Assembly (NCBI GenBank): GCA_030345135.1
Contig: CP128386.1
Coordinates: forward strand, 5,719,327-5,783,326
Direction: 5' to 3'
DNA from: Chitinophagaceae bacterium DXS
GTDB lineage: Bacteria > Bacteroidota > Bacteroidia > Chitinophagales > Chitinophagaceae
DNA length: 64,000 nucleotides
Position numbers and translations under genes: made by a program. The notes under the pieces are model-generated. The model saw only the letters and a program-made list of their open reading frames with translations, ran no database searches and was not told the DNA's origin. The first letter of the stretch is position 1. Each line of letters starts with the position of its first letter. Positions 41,098-49,753 of this stretch are shown in pieces.

Positions 41098-41562
41098 TTA
41101 ATATTTGGCATCGTTAATTTCAATCCAATAACCGTCAGGATCCTTTAAATAAAGCTGTTTAACACCGTCCACTCTAACAGCATATTTGCCTTTTTCGCCG
41201 GGCCAGCTTTCAAATTCAATGTTTTCCTTTTGGAGCTTTTTCAGAAAGTCATCTACAGATGCAACGCTAAAGCAGATATGGGCATTTTTATCATGTGTTG
41301 TAGCTTCTTTCGCACCGGAAATTACATGGAGGTGGCAATTTTCGCCCACTCTAAACCAGGCATGCTTGCCATCATGAAAAGGCTCTGGCATGGTATCAAG
41401 ACCGACCAGATCGCGATAAAAATGTGTACTTTTCTCCAGATCGACTACATAAACTGCCACATGATTCATTAATACCGAAGGCTTTTTGCCGCTTTGCGCT
41501 TTCACAAGAACAACAGAAAATAGCAGCGCAACAGGCAGGCAAAAACGTAAGAAATTTTTCAT
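41098..41562 (-). CDS. Exported VOC (glyoxalase-fold) protein
   Basis: 154 residues. Signal peptide KNFLRFCLPVALLFSVVLVKAQ, then one glyoxalase/VOC domain: MNHVAVYVVDLEKSTHFYRD, HAWFRVGENCHLHVISG, HICFSVASVDDFL and a C-terminal YLKDPDGYWIEIND. The metal-site residues His (NHVAV), His (HLHV) and Glu (WIEI) are visible. A periplasmic VOC protein is somewhat unusual, though known in Bacteroidetes. The substrate is unknown. Confidence 0.82.
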   Translation of the reverse strand: MKNFLRFCLPVALLFSVVLVKAQSGKKPSVLMNHVAVYVVDLEKSTHFYRDLVGLDTMPEPFHDGKHAWFRVGENCHLHVISGAKEATTHDKNAHICFSVASVDDFLKKLQKENIEFESWPGEKGKYAVRVDGVKQLYLKDPDGYWIEINDAKY

Positions 41563-41673
41563 TTGATGTTTTATTGCGGTTAGGTGATGAATGTACAGAA
41601 TAAGTGAAGATTCACGCGAAATATTATGGAGAATCTATTATTTTTGCGGCCGGTTGATTTTGAAGATCAACTT

Positions 41674-41767
41674 GGTCCCGTAGTTCAATGCCTGCCCGAC
41701 TGACGTCATTCAGGCGGGGATAGCCGCCCGCCATAGCATTCGGCCAGGGAATAAAAGTTTCCTAAAC
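41674..41767 (+). pseudogene. tRNA-Arg(CCT) 5' relic 1, with two palindromic insertions
   Basis: Matches positions 1 to about 40 of the intact tRNA (GGTCCCGTAGTTCAATG, GATAG, AATAAAAG, TTTCCTAAAC). Homology stops inside the 3' anticodon stem. A 28-nt palindrome (41691-41718) interrupts the D-loop, and a 26-nt related inverted insert (41724-41749) follows GATAG. A TATTTTTG -7 box lies about 30 nt upstream at 41637-41644. Confidence 0.8.
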
Positions 41768-41786
41768 CACCTAAACCAATATTCAT

Positions 41787-42050
41787 ATGTTCTTCGCGTA
41801 TGTTCTTCAAAGCATTAGGTATCCGGACTATTTTTACAAAGGTCACTGTGAAAATCTTGCATTAAGATTAAGCCAGCACAATTCGTTTCATACCAAATCA
41901 AATAAGTATTATGCCCCTTTTAAAATAGTACAGTACGAGTGTTTTGATTCCAGGGACGAAGCAATAATCAAAGAGAAATATTGGAAGACGGCTGCTGGCC
42001 GGAGATCTCTGAATAAAATTTTGATGTCAAATTCTGTCAATTCAAAGTAA
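41787..42050 (+). CDS. GIY-YIG nuclease, cassette copy 1
   Basis: 87 residues, a single minimal GIY-YIG domain. The GIY strand is FFAYVLQSI, the YIG strand is YFYKGHC, the catalytic Arg lies in RLSQHN and the metal Glu in EAIIKEKYWK. Similar stand-alone domains are frequent in Bacteroidetes. It lies 19 bp after a tRNA-Arg 5' relic and is almost identical to the gene at 42205 (three residue differences). It is probably the DNA-cutting enzyme that moves or fixes the cassette into the tRNA gene, as homing nucleases do (inference). Confidence 0.85.
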   Translation: MFFAYVLQSIRYPDYFYKGHCENLALRLSQHNSFHTKSNKYYAPFKIVQYECFDSRDEAIIKEKYWKTAAGRRSLNKILMSNSVNSK

Positions 42051-42117
42051 AAACTAATTTTATCAACCGAAATATTGGAAAACTGCGCCAGGAACGAGAT
42101 ATTTGCAATCCAAATTT

Positions 42118-42185
42118 GGTCCCGTAGTTCAATGCCTGCCCGACTGACGTCATTCAGGCGGGGATAGAATAGAAGTTTCCTAAAC
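42118..42185 (+). pseudogene. tRNA-Arg(CCT) 5' relic 2, with one palindromic insertion
   Basis: As relic 1, but only the 28-nt D-loop insert (42135-42162) is present and the remainder (GATAGAATAGAAGTTTCC) is identical to the intact tRNA. The distance to the intact tRNA start is 418 bp. The distance from relic 1 is 444 bp, that is 418 plus the extra 26-nt insert. Confidence 0.85.
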
Positions 42186-42204
42186 CACCTAAACCAATAT
42201 TCAT

Positions 42205-42468
42205 ATGTTCTTCGCGTATGTTCTTCAAAGCATTAGGTATCCGGACTATTTTTACAAAGGTCACTGTGAAAATCTTGAAGTAAGATTAAGCCAGCACAAT
42301 TCGTTTCATACCAAATCAAATAAGTATTATGCCCCTTTTAAAATAGTACACTACGAGTGTTTTGATTCCAGGGACGAAGCAATAATCAAAGAGAAATATT
42401 GGAAGACTGCTGCTGGCCGGAGATCTCTGAATAAAATTTTGATGTCAAATTCTGTCAATTCAAAGTAA
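42205..42468 (+). CDS. GIY-YIG nuclease, cassette copy 2
   Basis: 87 residues, 84 identical to the gene at 41787. Same GIY-YIG catalytic layout (AYVLQ, YKG, RLSQHN, Glu in EAIIKEK). The flanks on both sides are also duplicated, so the whole 418-bp unit (tRNA 5' half, gene, promoter-like tail) was copied in tandem very recently. Either copy could be active. Confidence 0.85.
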   Translation: MFFAYVLQSIRYPDYFYKGHCENLEVRLSQHNSFHTKSNKYYAPFKIVHYECFDSRDEAIIKEKYWKTAAGRRSLNKILMSNSVNSK

Positions 42469-42515
42469 AAACTAATTTTATCAACCGAAATATTGGAAAA
42501 CTGCGCCAGGAACGA

Positions 42516-42523
42516 GATATTTG
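42516..42523 (+). promoter_or_regulatory. Promoter-like box at the cassette end, reading into tRNA-Arg
   Basis: GATATTTG (7 of 8 to TAnnTTTG), with TTG 20 nt upstream (in TATTGG), 12 nt before the tRNA. The same sequence ends cassette 1 (42098-42105). The cassette seems to bring its own promoter for the rebuilt tRNA. Confidence 0.5.
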
Positions 42524-42535
42524 CAATCCAAATTT

Positions 42536-42607
42536 GGTCCCGTAGTTCAATGGATAGAATAGAAGTTTCCTAAACTTTAGATACAAGTTCGATTCTTGTC
42601 GGGACTA
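42536..42607 (+). tRNA. tRNA-Arg (anticodon CCT)
   Basis: 72 nt folding as a cloverleaf. Acceptor GGTCCCG / CGGGACT (first pair G-T), D-stem GTTC/GAAT, anticodon arm GAAGT-TTCCTAA-ACTTT with CCT, T-arm ACAAG-TTCGATT-CTTGT, discriminator A. CCA is not encoded. It is the only complete copy; two 5'-half relics precede it. Confidence 0.9.
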
Positions 42608-42733
42608 CCTCACCGGAAAGGCACAAATTCTTGTTGCTTTTCCGGTTTTTTATTACTCGCCAAAAGACAACCGGCCAGTTAAAGCGATAATTCAACTCAC
42701 CCCCCGAATTCCTCAAATTTCCTATCTTTCTAT

Positions 42734-43546
42734 ATGCATCAAGAATTCCAACCTCCAGAAGAGCTACAGGATGCCATAAAATGCTTTTGGTACGAGCGAA
42801 GAGACTACGGAAAAGAACCGTCTGGTTTTGAGGTAACACCTGACGGCTATGCGGAAATTATTTTTTACTTCGGGAGTCTTTATATTTCTGATCATGAAGG
42901 CTTGCAATCATTGCCATCTCCATTTATGATGGGGCTGCTCAATCAGCCCGTTCATTTTTATACGGAAAACCGGTTAGAGATCATTGCTATCAGGTGCTTT
43001 CCGTGGACAGTATTCGATTTGCTCGGATTACCGGCAGGAAAAAAGGCGGTGCATGTATTCGAGCATCCTATCGCCCAACTTCATCCAAAGTTGGATAAAT
43101 TGATCAGGGCAGATAAGATAGATGAGGCGGTGAACGAGGTAAAACAATACTTCATTAATGCGCGGTTACATGTTGCTGTTGATAGTATGCTTTTTAAAGC
43201 AGGAGCGGCCATGAGAAAAGCAAATGGCACTATGCAGGTCAGTCAGGTTGCAATGGCGGCTCATGCGACGGTTCGTACATTAGAAAGGAATTTCAAGCAA
43301 TCTTCTGGTCACACTGTTAAGGACGTTTCCGCACTGATGCGCTTTGAGCAGGTGCGAAATCAATTGTGGAATTATCCGGATACCAATCTTGCCGGCCTGG
43401 CGCTGGAGTTAAATTATGCAGATCAATCACATCTAAGCAGGGAATTCAAACGTTATAGTGGTACAACACCCGGCGCATTCGCGCGAAAAGCAAAGAAAAG
43501 ACAAGCTGCCGTCAGCAATGATTTTGTCGCGTTTGTACAATCCTAA
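42734..43546 (+). CDS. AraC-family transcriptional regulator
   Basis: 270 residues. The N-terminal sensor (FQPPEELQDAIKCFWYERRD, FEVTPDGYAEIIFYFG) resembles the DUF6597-type cupin domain. The C-terminal HTH region spans about 150-255: VSQVAMAAHATVRTLERNFK and LALELNYADQSHLSREFKRY, the two helix-turn-helix units. It lies 40 bp upstream of the FAD monooxygenase gene in the same direction and is the likely regulator of that gene. Confidence 0.86.
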   Translation: MHQEFQPPEELQDAIKCFWYERRDYGKEPSGFEVTPDGYAEIIFYFGSLYISDHEGLQSLPSPFMMGLLNQPVHFYTENRLEIIAIRCFPWTVFDLLGLPAGKKAVHVFEHPIAQLHPKLDKLIRADKIDEAVNEVKQYFINARLHVAVDSMLFKAGAAMRKANGTMQVSQVAMAAHATVRTLERNFKQSSGHTVKDVSALMRFEQVRNQLWNYPDTNLAGLALELNYADQSHLSREFKRYSGTTPGAFARKAKKRQAAVSNDFVAFVQS

Positions 43547-43586
43547 GGAAGCAGCCTCGCCGAATTTTGCGTTTCAATCATTATAT

Positions 43587-45179
43587 ATGAACGAAATACG
43601 TGAAAGCAAGAAATCCTTAGAAAATCATTCTATTTACGATGTCATCATTTCCGGCGCAGGACCTGTAGGGCTATTCCTGGCCTGTGAACTGGCGTTGGCC
43701 AACTGTTCTGTCCTGATACTTGAAAAGGCTGAAAGCCCGGACTCTCCTCTGAAAAAACTTCCATTCGGAATGCGGGGATTATCTGCGCCCTCTATTGAAG
43801 CCCTTTACCGCCGTGGGTTATTAAACGAACTTGAAATACATAAATATCTCAAAAATCCTCATCAGAATGCTAAACAAGGTCCGCGTCGCCAGGTGGGACA
43901 TTTCGCCGGCATTCCATTTTACGACAGTGATATAGATACTTCACAATGGAAATACCGGCTGTCCAGCTCAACAGACACCGGTTTGATCTCTGAAATAGAA
44001 GAGCTTGAAACTTTACTCACCCGTCGGGCAAAATCTCTGGGTGTGGTAATCAAACGCGGGTTTGCTGTTACGGACTTTGATCAAACCGAAGACGAAGTGG
44101 TTGTTCAGTCAAATAATCAACCTTTCAAAAGTAAATGGCTGGTGGGTTGTGATGGAAGCCGCAGTATTGTTCGCAAGATTGGCGGGTTTGAGTTCGCGGG
44201 CACAGAGCCGGAATTTACCGGGTACACGGCTAAAGTGGATATCGCAGATCCGGAAAAGCTTAGTCCGGGCCGGAACATGACACCAACAGGCATGTATTTA
44301 CAATCTCAACCTGGTTATATCATGATCCAGGATTTTGATGGTGGGGCTTTTCATAATTCAGAAAAGCCGGTAACTCTCGAACACATTCAGAAAGTGCTGC
44401 GGTATATTTCGAATACCGACGTTACAATCAGCTCTCTGCATATCGCGACCACGTGGACGGACCGCGCAAGACAGGCAACAACTTACCGCAAAAGGCGCGT
44501 ATTGCTGGCTGGCGATGCGGCGCACATTCATTCACCGCTGGGAGGTCAGGGACTTAATCTTGGTTTGGGCGATGCTATGAATCTTGGCTGGAAGCTCGCC
44601 GCAACCATACAAGGGAAAGCGCCTGAAGGTTTGCTGGACAGTTATCAGACTGAACGGCATCCGGTTGGAGCAAAAGTGCTGGAATGGTCGCGCGCCCAGG
44701 TTGCGATCATGCGGCCAAACCCACATGCCCGTGCACTGAATGCGATCGTCTGCGATCTGATGAATACGCGGGACGGTGCTACTTATTTTGCCGGACGGGT
44801 CTGGGGAATTTATACTCACTACGATCTCGGTAGTGATCACTCTCTTGTAGGACACAGCGTGCCCAACTTTGAGCTGGAAGACGGTACAACCATTGGTGAG
44901 TTAATGCATAATGGTAAGGGGATATTGCTTGATTTTAATTGGAATACATCACTGAGATCCGTGGCAAATAAATATGGCGGCCAGATGAAGTATGTTTCAG
45001 GCTATCCGAAAGAACAATTAGGGTTGAGCGCCCTATTGATACGCCCTGATGGAGTAGTTGCGTGGGCTACTGAAAATGATTATGATGAACTGCAAAATGC
45101 TGCCGGGCGTTGGTTCACAGCCCCGGTTTGCCAGCTCCTTAAATTAACATTAAAAAATTCAAGAAAAGATAACCTGTAA
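43587..45179 (+). CDS. FAD-dependent aromatic monooxygenase (PHBH/TfdB fold)
   Basis: 530 residues from the ATG at 43587; an upstream open frame overlaps the AraC gene and is rejected. FAD motifs are GAGPVGLFLACELA (dinucleotide binding), WLVGCDGSRSIVRK (DG motif) and GDAAHIHSPLGGQGLNLGLG (GD motif). The C-terminal thioredoxin-like domain (from about 420) is typical of the phenol/resorcinol hydroxylase group. The enzyme would hydroxylate an aromatic or polyketide substrate with NAD(P)H and oxygen. Its pairing with an AraC regulator suggests substrate induction. Confidence 0.88.
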   Translation: MNEIRESKKSLENHSIYDVIISGAGPVGLFLACELALANCSVLILEKAESPDSPLKKLPFGMRGLSAPSIEALYRRGLLNELEIHKYLKNPHQNAKQGPRRQVGHFAGIPFYDSDIDTSQWKYRLSSSTDTGLISEIEELETLLTRRAKSLGVVIKRGFAVTDFDQTEDEVVVQSNNQPFKSKWLVGCDGSRSIVRKIGGFEFAGTEPEFTGYTAKVDIADPEKLSPGRNMTPTGMYLQSQPGYIMIQDFDGGAFHNSEKPVTLEHIQKVLRYISNTDVTISSLHIATTWTDRARQATTYRKRRVLLAGDAAHIHSPLGGQGLNLGLGDAMNLGWKLAATIQGKAPEGLLDSYQTERHPVGAKVLEWSRAQVAIMRPNPHARALNAIVCDLMNTRDGATYFAGRVWGIYTHYDLGSDHSLVGHSVPNFELEDGTTIGELMHNGKGILLDFNWNTSLRSVANKYGGQMKYVSGYPKEQLGLSALLIRPDGVVAWATENDYDELQNAAGRWFTAPVCQLLKLTLKNSRKDNL

Positions 45180-45243
45180 GCGTTTGGCAATAGTGACATC
45201 TCGGATAATTTCGGGTTTTATCTCTAATAATATATAGTAAATT

Positions 45244-47688
45244 ATGTCACTGAAAAAGATGCTTTGTATTGCTGCCCTGCTGCTGGGTGCAAGACCTGGA
45301 TGGGCACAAGATATTAATTCGGTTGAACGCAACAGGGTGAAATTACCCAATGGATGGTCGCTCACTCCAGTGGGCAAAAGCCTACCACTGGGAGATCTTC
45401 CCTTAAATATCGCCGTGAGTAAAAATCACCGGTATGCCGCCGTTACCAACAATGGACAGAGTACGCAAAGCATTCAACTGTTGGATGCAAAGAATGACAA
45501 AGAACTGGACAACGTGATGATCAGCAAGGCCTGGGGTGGTCTGGCCTTCAGCGATGACGAGAAAAGCCTTTATGCTTCAGGAGGCGACAATAACTGGATC
45601 ATTCGTTATTCAATTATCAGTGACAAACTTGTCGCCAGCGATACTATCAGGTTAGGGGATGCATGGAGCAAGCAAAAAAATGCGGTTTCTATTTCTCCTA
45701 CAGGTCTGGCTCTGAATGATCGGAAAGGAATCTTATACGTCGTGACTAAAGAAGATAACAGCCTTTATCTCATTGATGTGAAAACGAAAACTATTCAACA
45801 GAAAATTGCACTGGGTACAGATGCCTACACCTGTCTGTTGAACGCTGATCAGTCAAAGCTGTACATCAGCCTTTGGGGCGCGGATAAAGTAGCTGTATTT
45901 GATACAAAAAAGAATGCGCTGACAGATTCTATTGCGGTCGGCGACAATCCCAACGACCTGTGTCTCTCCAAAAACGGGCGATACCTGTATGTCGCCAATG
46001 CCAATGATAACACAGTCTCCCTGGTCGATCTGAAAAAGAACAAGGTGCTTGAAACATTGAATACAGCCGTATATCCGACGGAATTGAGCGGAACAACAAG
46101 TAACTCTGTTGCCTTGTCTGACGACAGCAAAACATTATACGTCGCCAATGCCGATAACAACTGTCTCGCCGTATTCGATGTGAGCAATCCCGGATCAAGC
46201 CGGTCACGCGGTTTTGTGCCCACGGGCTGGTACCCGAGTGTTGTCCGGGTTATAGATCACAAACTATACGTTGCCAATGCCAAAGGCTTTTCGTCGTTAC
46301 CCAATCCTCATGGTCCTAATCCGGTAGCAAAAAAACAAGCGGTTCTTCTTCACGAAGGTGACAGCACAAAGCCGCAGAAAGTTCAGTATATCGGTGGTGG
46401 ATGGATGATGGGTTCCTTGAGCATCATTCCTGCCCCTACAGAAAAAGACCTGTCTGTTTACTCGCAGGCAGTCTATCACAATACTCCTTATCACAAAGAA
46501 CAGGAGGTTACTGCTGACGGGGAGGCGGGTAACCCTGTCCCCAACAAAACCGGCGGAAGCTCTCCTGTCAAATATGTTTTCTATATTCTGCAGGAGAACC
46601 GGACCTACGACCAGGTATTGTCAGACATGCCGCATGGTAATGGAGATACCAGTCTCCTGTTATTCGGAAGAAAAGTAACGCCAAACCACCATGCACTTGC
46701 TGATGAGTTTGTGCTGCTGGATAATTTTTATGTTGACGGAGAAGTAAGCGCTGATGGACATAACTGGAGCATGGGTGCTTATGCAACGGACTACAACGAA
46801 AAGAACTGGCCTACCAGCTATGGTGGCAGGGGAAAAGGAGCAGTAAGCAACACAGCCGGAAACAAATTATATATTTGGGATCAGGCTAACCGGTATAATG
46901 TTTCTTATCGCACTTACGGAGAGTTTGTGAACGCCGATAATACAGCCAGGCTTCCTGTGTTGAAAGACCATTACACCCCTGAGTATCCCACACGTGATCT
47001 AAGAGATCCGGATACCATGCGCTACAGGATCTGGGAAAAGGATTTCGATTCCCTGCTGGCTCAGAATGCGTTGCCGAGGATCTCTACCTTGCGTATGCTT
47101 TCCGATCATACAGAAGGGACAGCTCCGGGCAGGCCAACACCGTTTGCGCATGTGGCAGATAATGACCTTGCTGTGGGGAAACTGGTAGAACACATCAGCA
47201 AAAGCCCAATATGGGAGAACAGCGTGATATTTATCGTAGAAGATGATGCGCAGAACGGTCCGGATCATGTGGATGCACACCGTACTACAGCATATCTTGC
47301 GGGTGGTTACGTGAAGCGTAATTATATAGATCATACCATGTATTCAACATCATCCATGCTACGGACGATGGAACTGATCCTTGGCCTTCCGCCAATGACG
47401 CAATATGATGCTGCCGCTACTCCCATGTGGCGTTGTTTCAGCAAAACACCAAACAATACTCCTTTCAAAAGCCTGCCTTCCAATATTGATCTCAATGAGG
47501 TTAACCCGAAGGGCACCAAACTGGCAGCTATGTCAAGGGGATTGAATCTGTCGGAAATAGACAGCGCTCCCGACGAACTCATGAATGCGATGATTTGGAA
47601 GTCTGTTAAGGGTGAACATGTTACCGTGCCTACACCGGTACGTGCTGCATTTGTAAATACTATTAAAGAAGACAGGGACGACGATTAA
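45244..47688 (+). CDS. YncE-like beta-propeller fused to phosphoesterase domain
   Basis: 814 residues with a signal peptide (about 1-21, ending GWAQ). The first half is a seven-bladed propeller of YncE type (repeated LYVANANDNTVSLVDL, LYISLWGADKVAVFD). The second half from about 435 is a phosphoesterase/alkaline-phosphatase-like domain: FYILQENRTYDQVLSDMP, FYVDGEVSADGHNWSMGAY and FIVEDDAQNGPDHVDAHRTT, which supply metal ligands. This fusion is known in Bacteroidetes and other groups as a bifunctional YncE/alkaline phosphatase protein. It is probably periplasmic. Strong terminator downstream. Confidence 0.88.
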   Translation: MSLKKMLCIAALLLGARPGWAQDINSVERNRVKLPNGWSLTPVGKSLPLGDLPLNIAVSKNHRYAAVTNNGQSTQSIQLLDAKNDKELDNVMISKAWGGLAFSDDEKSLYASGGDNNWIIRYSIISDKLVASDTIRLGDAWSKQKNAVSISPTGLALNDRKGILYVVTKEDNSLYLIDVKTKTIQQKIALGTDAYTCLLNADQSKLYISLWGADKVAVFDTKKNALTDSIAVGDNPNDLCLSKNGRYLYVANANDNTVSLVDLKKNKVLETLNTAVYPTELSGTTSNSVALSDDSKTLYVANADNNCLAVFDVSNPGSSRSRGFVPTGWYPSVVRVIDHKLYVANAKGFSSLPNPHGPNPVAKKQAVLLHEGDSTKPQKVQYIGGGWMMGSLSIIPAPTEKDLSVYSQAVYHNTPYHKEQEVTADGEAGNPVPNKTGGSSPVKYVFYILQENRTYDQVLSDMPHGNGDTSLLLFGRKVTPNHHALADEFVLLDNFYVDGEVSADGHNWSMGAYATDYNEKNWPTSYGGRGKGAVSNTAGNKLYIWDQANRYNVSYRTYGEFVNADNTARLPVLKDHYTPEYPTRDLRDPDTMRYRIWEKDFDSLLAQNALPRISTLRMLSDHTEGTAPGRPTPFAHVADNDLAVGKLVEHISKSPIWENSVIFIVEDDAQNGPDHVDAHRTTAYLAGGYVKRNYIDHTMYSTSSMLRTMELILGLPPMTQYDAAATPMWRCFSKTPNNTPFKSLPSNIDLNEVNPKGTKLAAMSRGLNLSEIDSAPDELMNAMIWKSVKGEHVTVPTPVRAAFVNTIKEDRDDD

Positions 47689-47720
47689 TGATTCTTAGTC
47701 TCTTCTTCAAAGACAATAAA

Positions 47721-47754
47721 TTCCCACAGGTGCTAATACCTGTGGGATTTTTTT
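47721..47754 (+). terminator. Rho-independent terminator
   Basis: TTCCCACAGGT-GCTAAT-ACCTGTGGGA followed by a run of T. Strong, 32 bp after the phosphoesterase gene. Confidence 0.9.
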
Positions 47755-47932
47755 TGCAATCGAAAAATGCTTTCAGCAATCACCAGACTATCTGTCCCGG
47801 GCTGCTTCACCTATCCCGCCTCTTTTAGTTGACAATAAAACGCAGCGCCATTTGCCGTTCTTACTTTAATTTTTGATATTTTACTTGTCAATTGTTTGTT
47901 CAATTGTTCAATGATACGTAACAATCACTCAT

Positions 47933-49480
47933 ATGAAAAGACGAAATTTTCTACGCGCATCGGGTTTATTTCCTTTTGTAGCCGGAAATCTTGCAAATAG
48001 TTTTCCTTCTAATGGCGCAGAATTACAAAACGGATTAAAGAGTCCCCAACCTGTTTCGCGCGATTTCTTTTACAAACCGGAAGATGCGTGGGCCGCAGAT
48101 TTCATTCCCATGTATGCCGAAGGAAAATTTCAGTTGTTTTATTTGCTCGATTGGAGGAATGGCGAAAAGTACGGAGAAGGAACGCCCTGGTACAGATTAT
48201 CAACAACGGATTTTGTTTCGTTTGAAGAGCACGGACAGGTACTTCCACGAGGTACAAAAGAACAACAGGATCTGTATGTTTTTACGGGAAGCGCGTTGAA
48301 AGGCCATGATAACAAATACCATATATTTTATACGGGGCACAATCATCACCTTGCCGAGTCAGGGAAACCTGCGCAGGGAGTAATGCACGCTGTGAGTGAT
48401 GATTTGCAGCACTGGACAAAAATTCCTGAACAAACATTTTTTGCTCCGTCTGATAACTATGAGAAAAACGACTGGCGCGATCCCTTTGTTTTTTTTAATG
48501 AGGAGACAAAAGAATACAACATGTTGCTGGCCGCGAGATTGAATAAAGGAATGCCACGTCGCCGCGGCATTACAGGGCTTTGCACTTCTAAGGACCTGGT
48601 AAAGTGGGAAGTGAAAGAACCTTTTTATATGCCTAACCAGTTTATTACGCATGAATGTCCTGACCTGTTTAAAATAGGTGATTGGTGGTATCTTCTCTTC
48701 TCGGAGTATTGCGATGTGTATGCTACAAGATATCGCATGAGCCGTTCTTTGAAAGGGCCATGGCTAACACCCAAACAGGACACCTTCGATGGCCACGCTT
48801 TTTATGCAGCTAAAACTGCTTCGGATGGCAATAACAGATTCATTTTTGGATGGAATCCGACGCGTAGCGACAACGCGGACAATGGGGATTGGAACTGGGG
48901 CGGAAATCTTGTCGTGCACCAGGTTATTCAACAACCCAATGGCGAACTGACGGTTCGCGCGCCTGAGACCGTTCGCAAAGCATTTAGTAAGCCTGTACAA
49001 CAGGAATTTAAATCTGGTACTGGCGAAGTAATTGGCGCGAAGAAAGAAATAGAGATTAAAGCTGATGGAATATTTAATGCCGTTGCAGCAGGTAAAATGC
49101 CAGCTACCTGCAGAATAAGTACCAACGTTGTATTTGATAAAGCACCGAGGAGCTTTGGTTGCATACTTCGCGGTAGTGATGATTTTGATAAGGGCTATTA
49201 TATTCGCCTGGAGCCAGATAGAAGCAGACTTGTGTTTGATGTGTGGCCGAGACGGGTCGCAACAACGCCTTATATGGCCGATTTGGAGCGGCTGGTAACA
49301 TTTGAGCAGGGCTCGCCCGTTTCTATTGAAATATTTATTGACGGCAACAAGGGAGTTGTATATGTGAACAATCAGGTTGCGATGAATTTCCGGGCTTATG
49401 ATCTTCCGGAAGGTAATTGGGGATTTTTTGTAACGGAAGGAACTGCGAGGTTTAAGGATATTGAATTGTCGACGTTGTAG
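47933..49480 (+). CDS. GH32/clan-J-like exported glycosidase
   Basis: 515 residues. A twin-arginine-type signal (KRRNFLRASGLFPF) precedes a five-bladed propeller. The likely acidic residues are the Asp in AADFIPMY, the Asp of NDWRDPFVF (RDP motif) and the Glu of HECPDLF (EC motif), matching the three carboxylates of GH32. A C-terminal beta-sandwich (from about 350, VIGAKKEIEIKADGIF) is also typical. Substrates of the family are fructans or sucrose, but the first motif is not a standard WMNDPNG, so specificity is open and it may belong to a related DUF4975-type subgroup. Confidence 0.8.
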   Translation: MKRRNFLRASGLFPFVAGNLANSFPSNGAELQNGLKSPQPVSRDFFYKPEDAWAADFIPMYAEGKFQLFYLLDWRNGEKYGEGTPWYRLSTTDFVSFEEHGQVLPRGTKEQQDLYVFTGSALKGHDNKYHIFYTGHNHHLAESGKPAQGVMHAVSDDLQHWTKIPEQTFFAPSDNYEKNDWRDPFVFFNEETKEYNMLLAARLNKGMPRRRGITGLCTSKDLVKWEVKEPFYMPNQFITHECPDLFKIGDWWYLLFSEYCDVYATRYRMSRSLKGPWLTPKQDTFDGHAFYAAKTASDGNNRFIFGWNPTRSDNADNGDWNWGGNLVVHQVIQQPNGELTVRAPETVRKAFSKPVQQEFKSGTGEVIGAKKEIEIKADGIFNAVAAGKMPATCRISTNVVFDKAPRSFGCILRGSDDFDKGYYIRLEPDRSRLVFDVWPRRVATTPYMADLERLVTFEQGSPVSIEIFIDGNKGVVYVNNQVAMNFRAYDLPEGNWGFFVTEGTARFKDIELSTL

Positions 49481-49530
49481 TAAAAATTAAATCTAAATAA
49501 GATCTCTCAATTCGCAGTACTGATTAATGC

Positions 49531-49673
49531 AATCCCGGAGGGATGAAATTATTATAGAAAATATATGGAATCGTTCAAAAACCCCGAAGGGGTGACACCT
49601 CAAAAATGCCACCCCTTCGGGGTTTTAATAATTTGTTTTACTCATTGCTATAATAATTTCATCCCTTCGGGAT
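49531..49673. repeat. Nested palindrome array between convergent genes
   Basis: ATCCCGGAGGGAT + GAAATTATTATAG, then ACCCCGAAGGGGTG, then CACCCCTTCGGGGT, then CTATAATAATTTC + ATCCCTTCGGGAT. The right half is the reverse complement of the left in order, so the whole can fold back. It sits between two converging genes and may also stop transcription. Confidence 0.75.
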
Positions 49674-49753
49674 TGGGTCACAGTACAACCTGGTTTTCCA
49701 GCTTATGAATTCTTTATTCGTAAAATTGAATATTTTCATAATGTGGTTCATCC

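Noticed and set aside
41674-42185. Functional tRNAs or a group I intron in the anticodon loop
   Set aside because: The two relics lack the 3' halves and carry D-loop insertions. There is no 3' half after either nuclease gene other than the final intact tRNA, and there is no room for a group I core.
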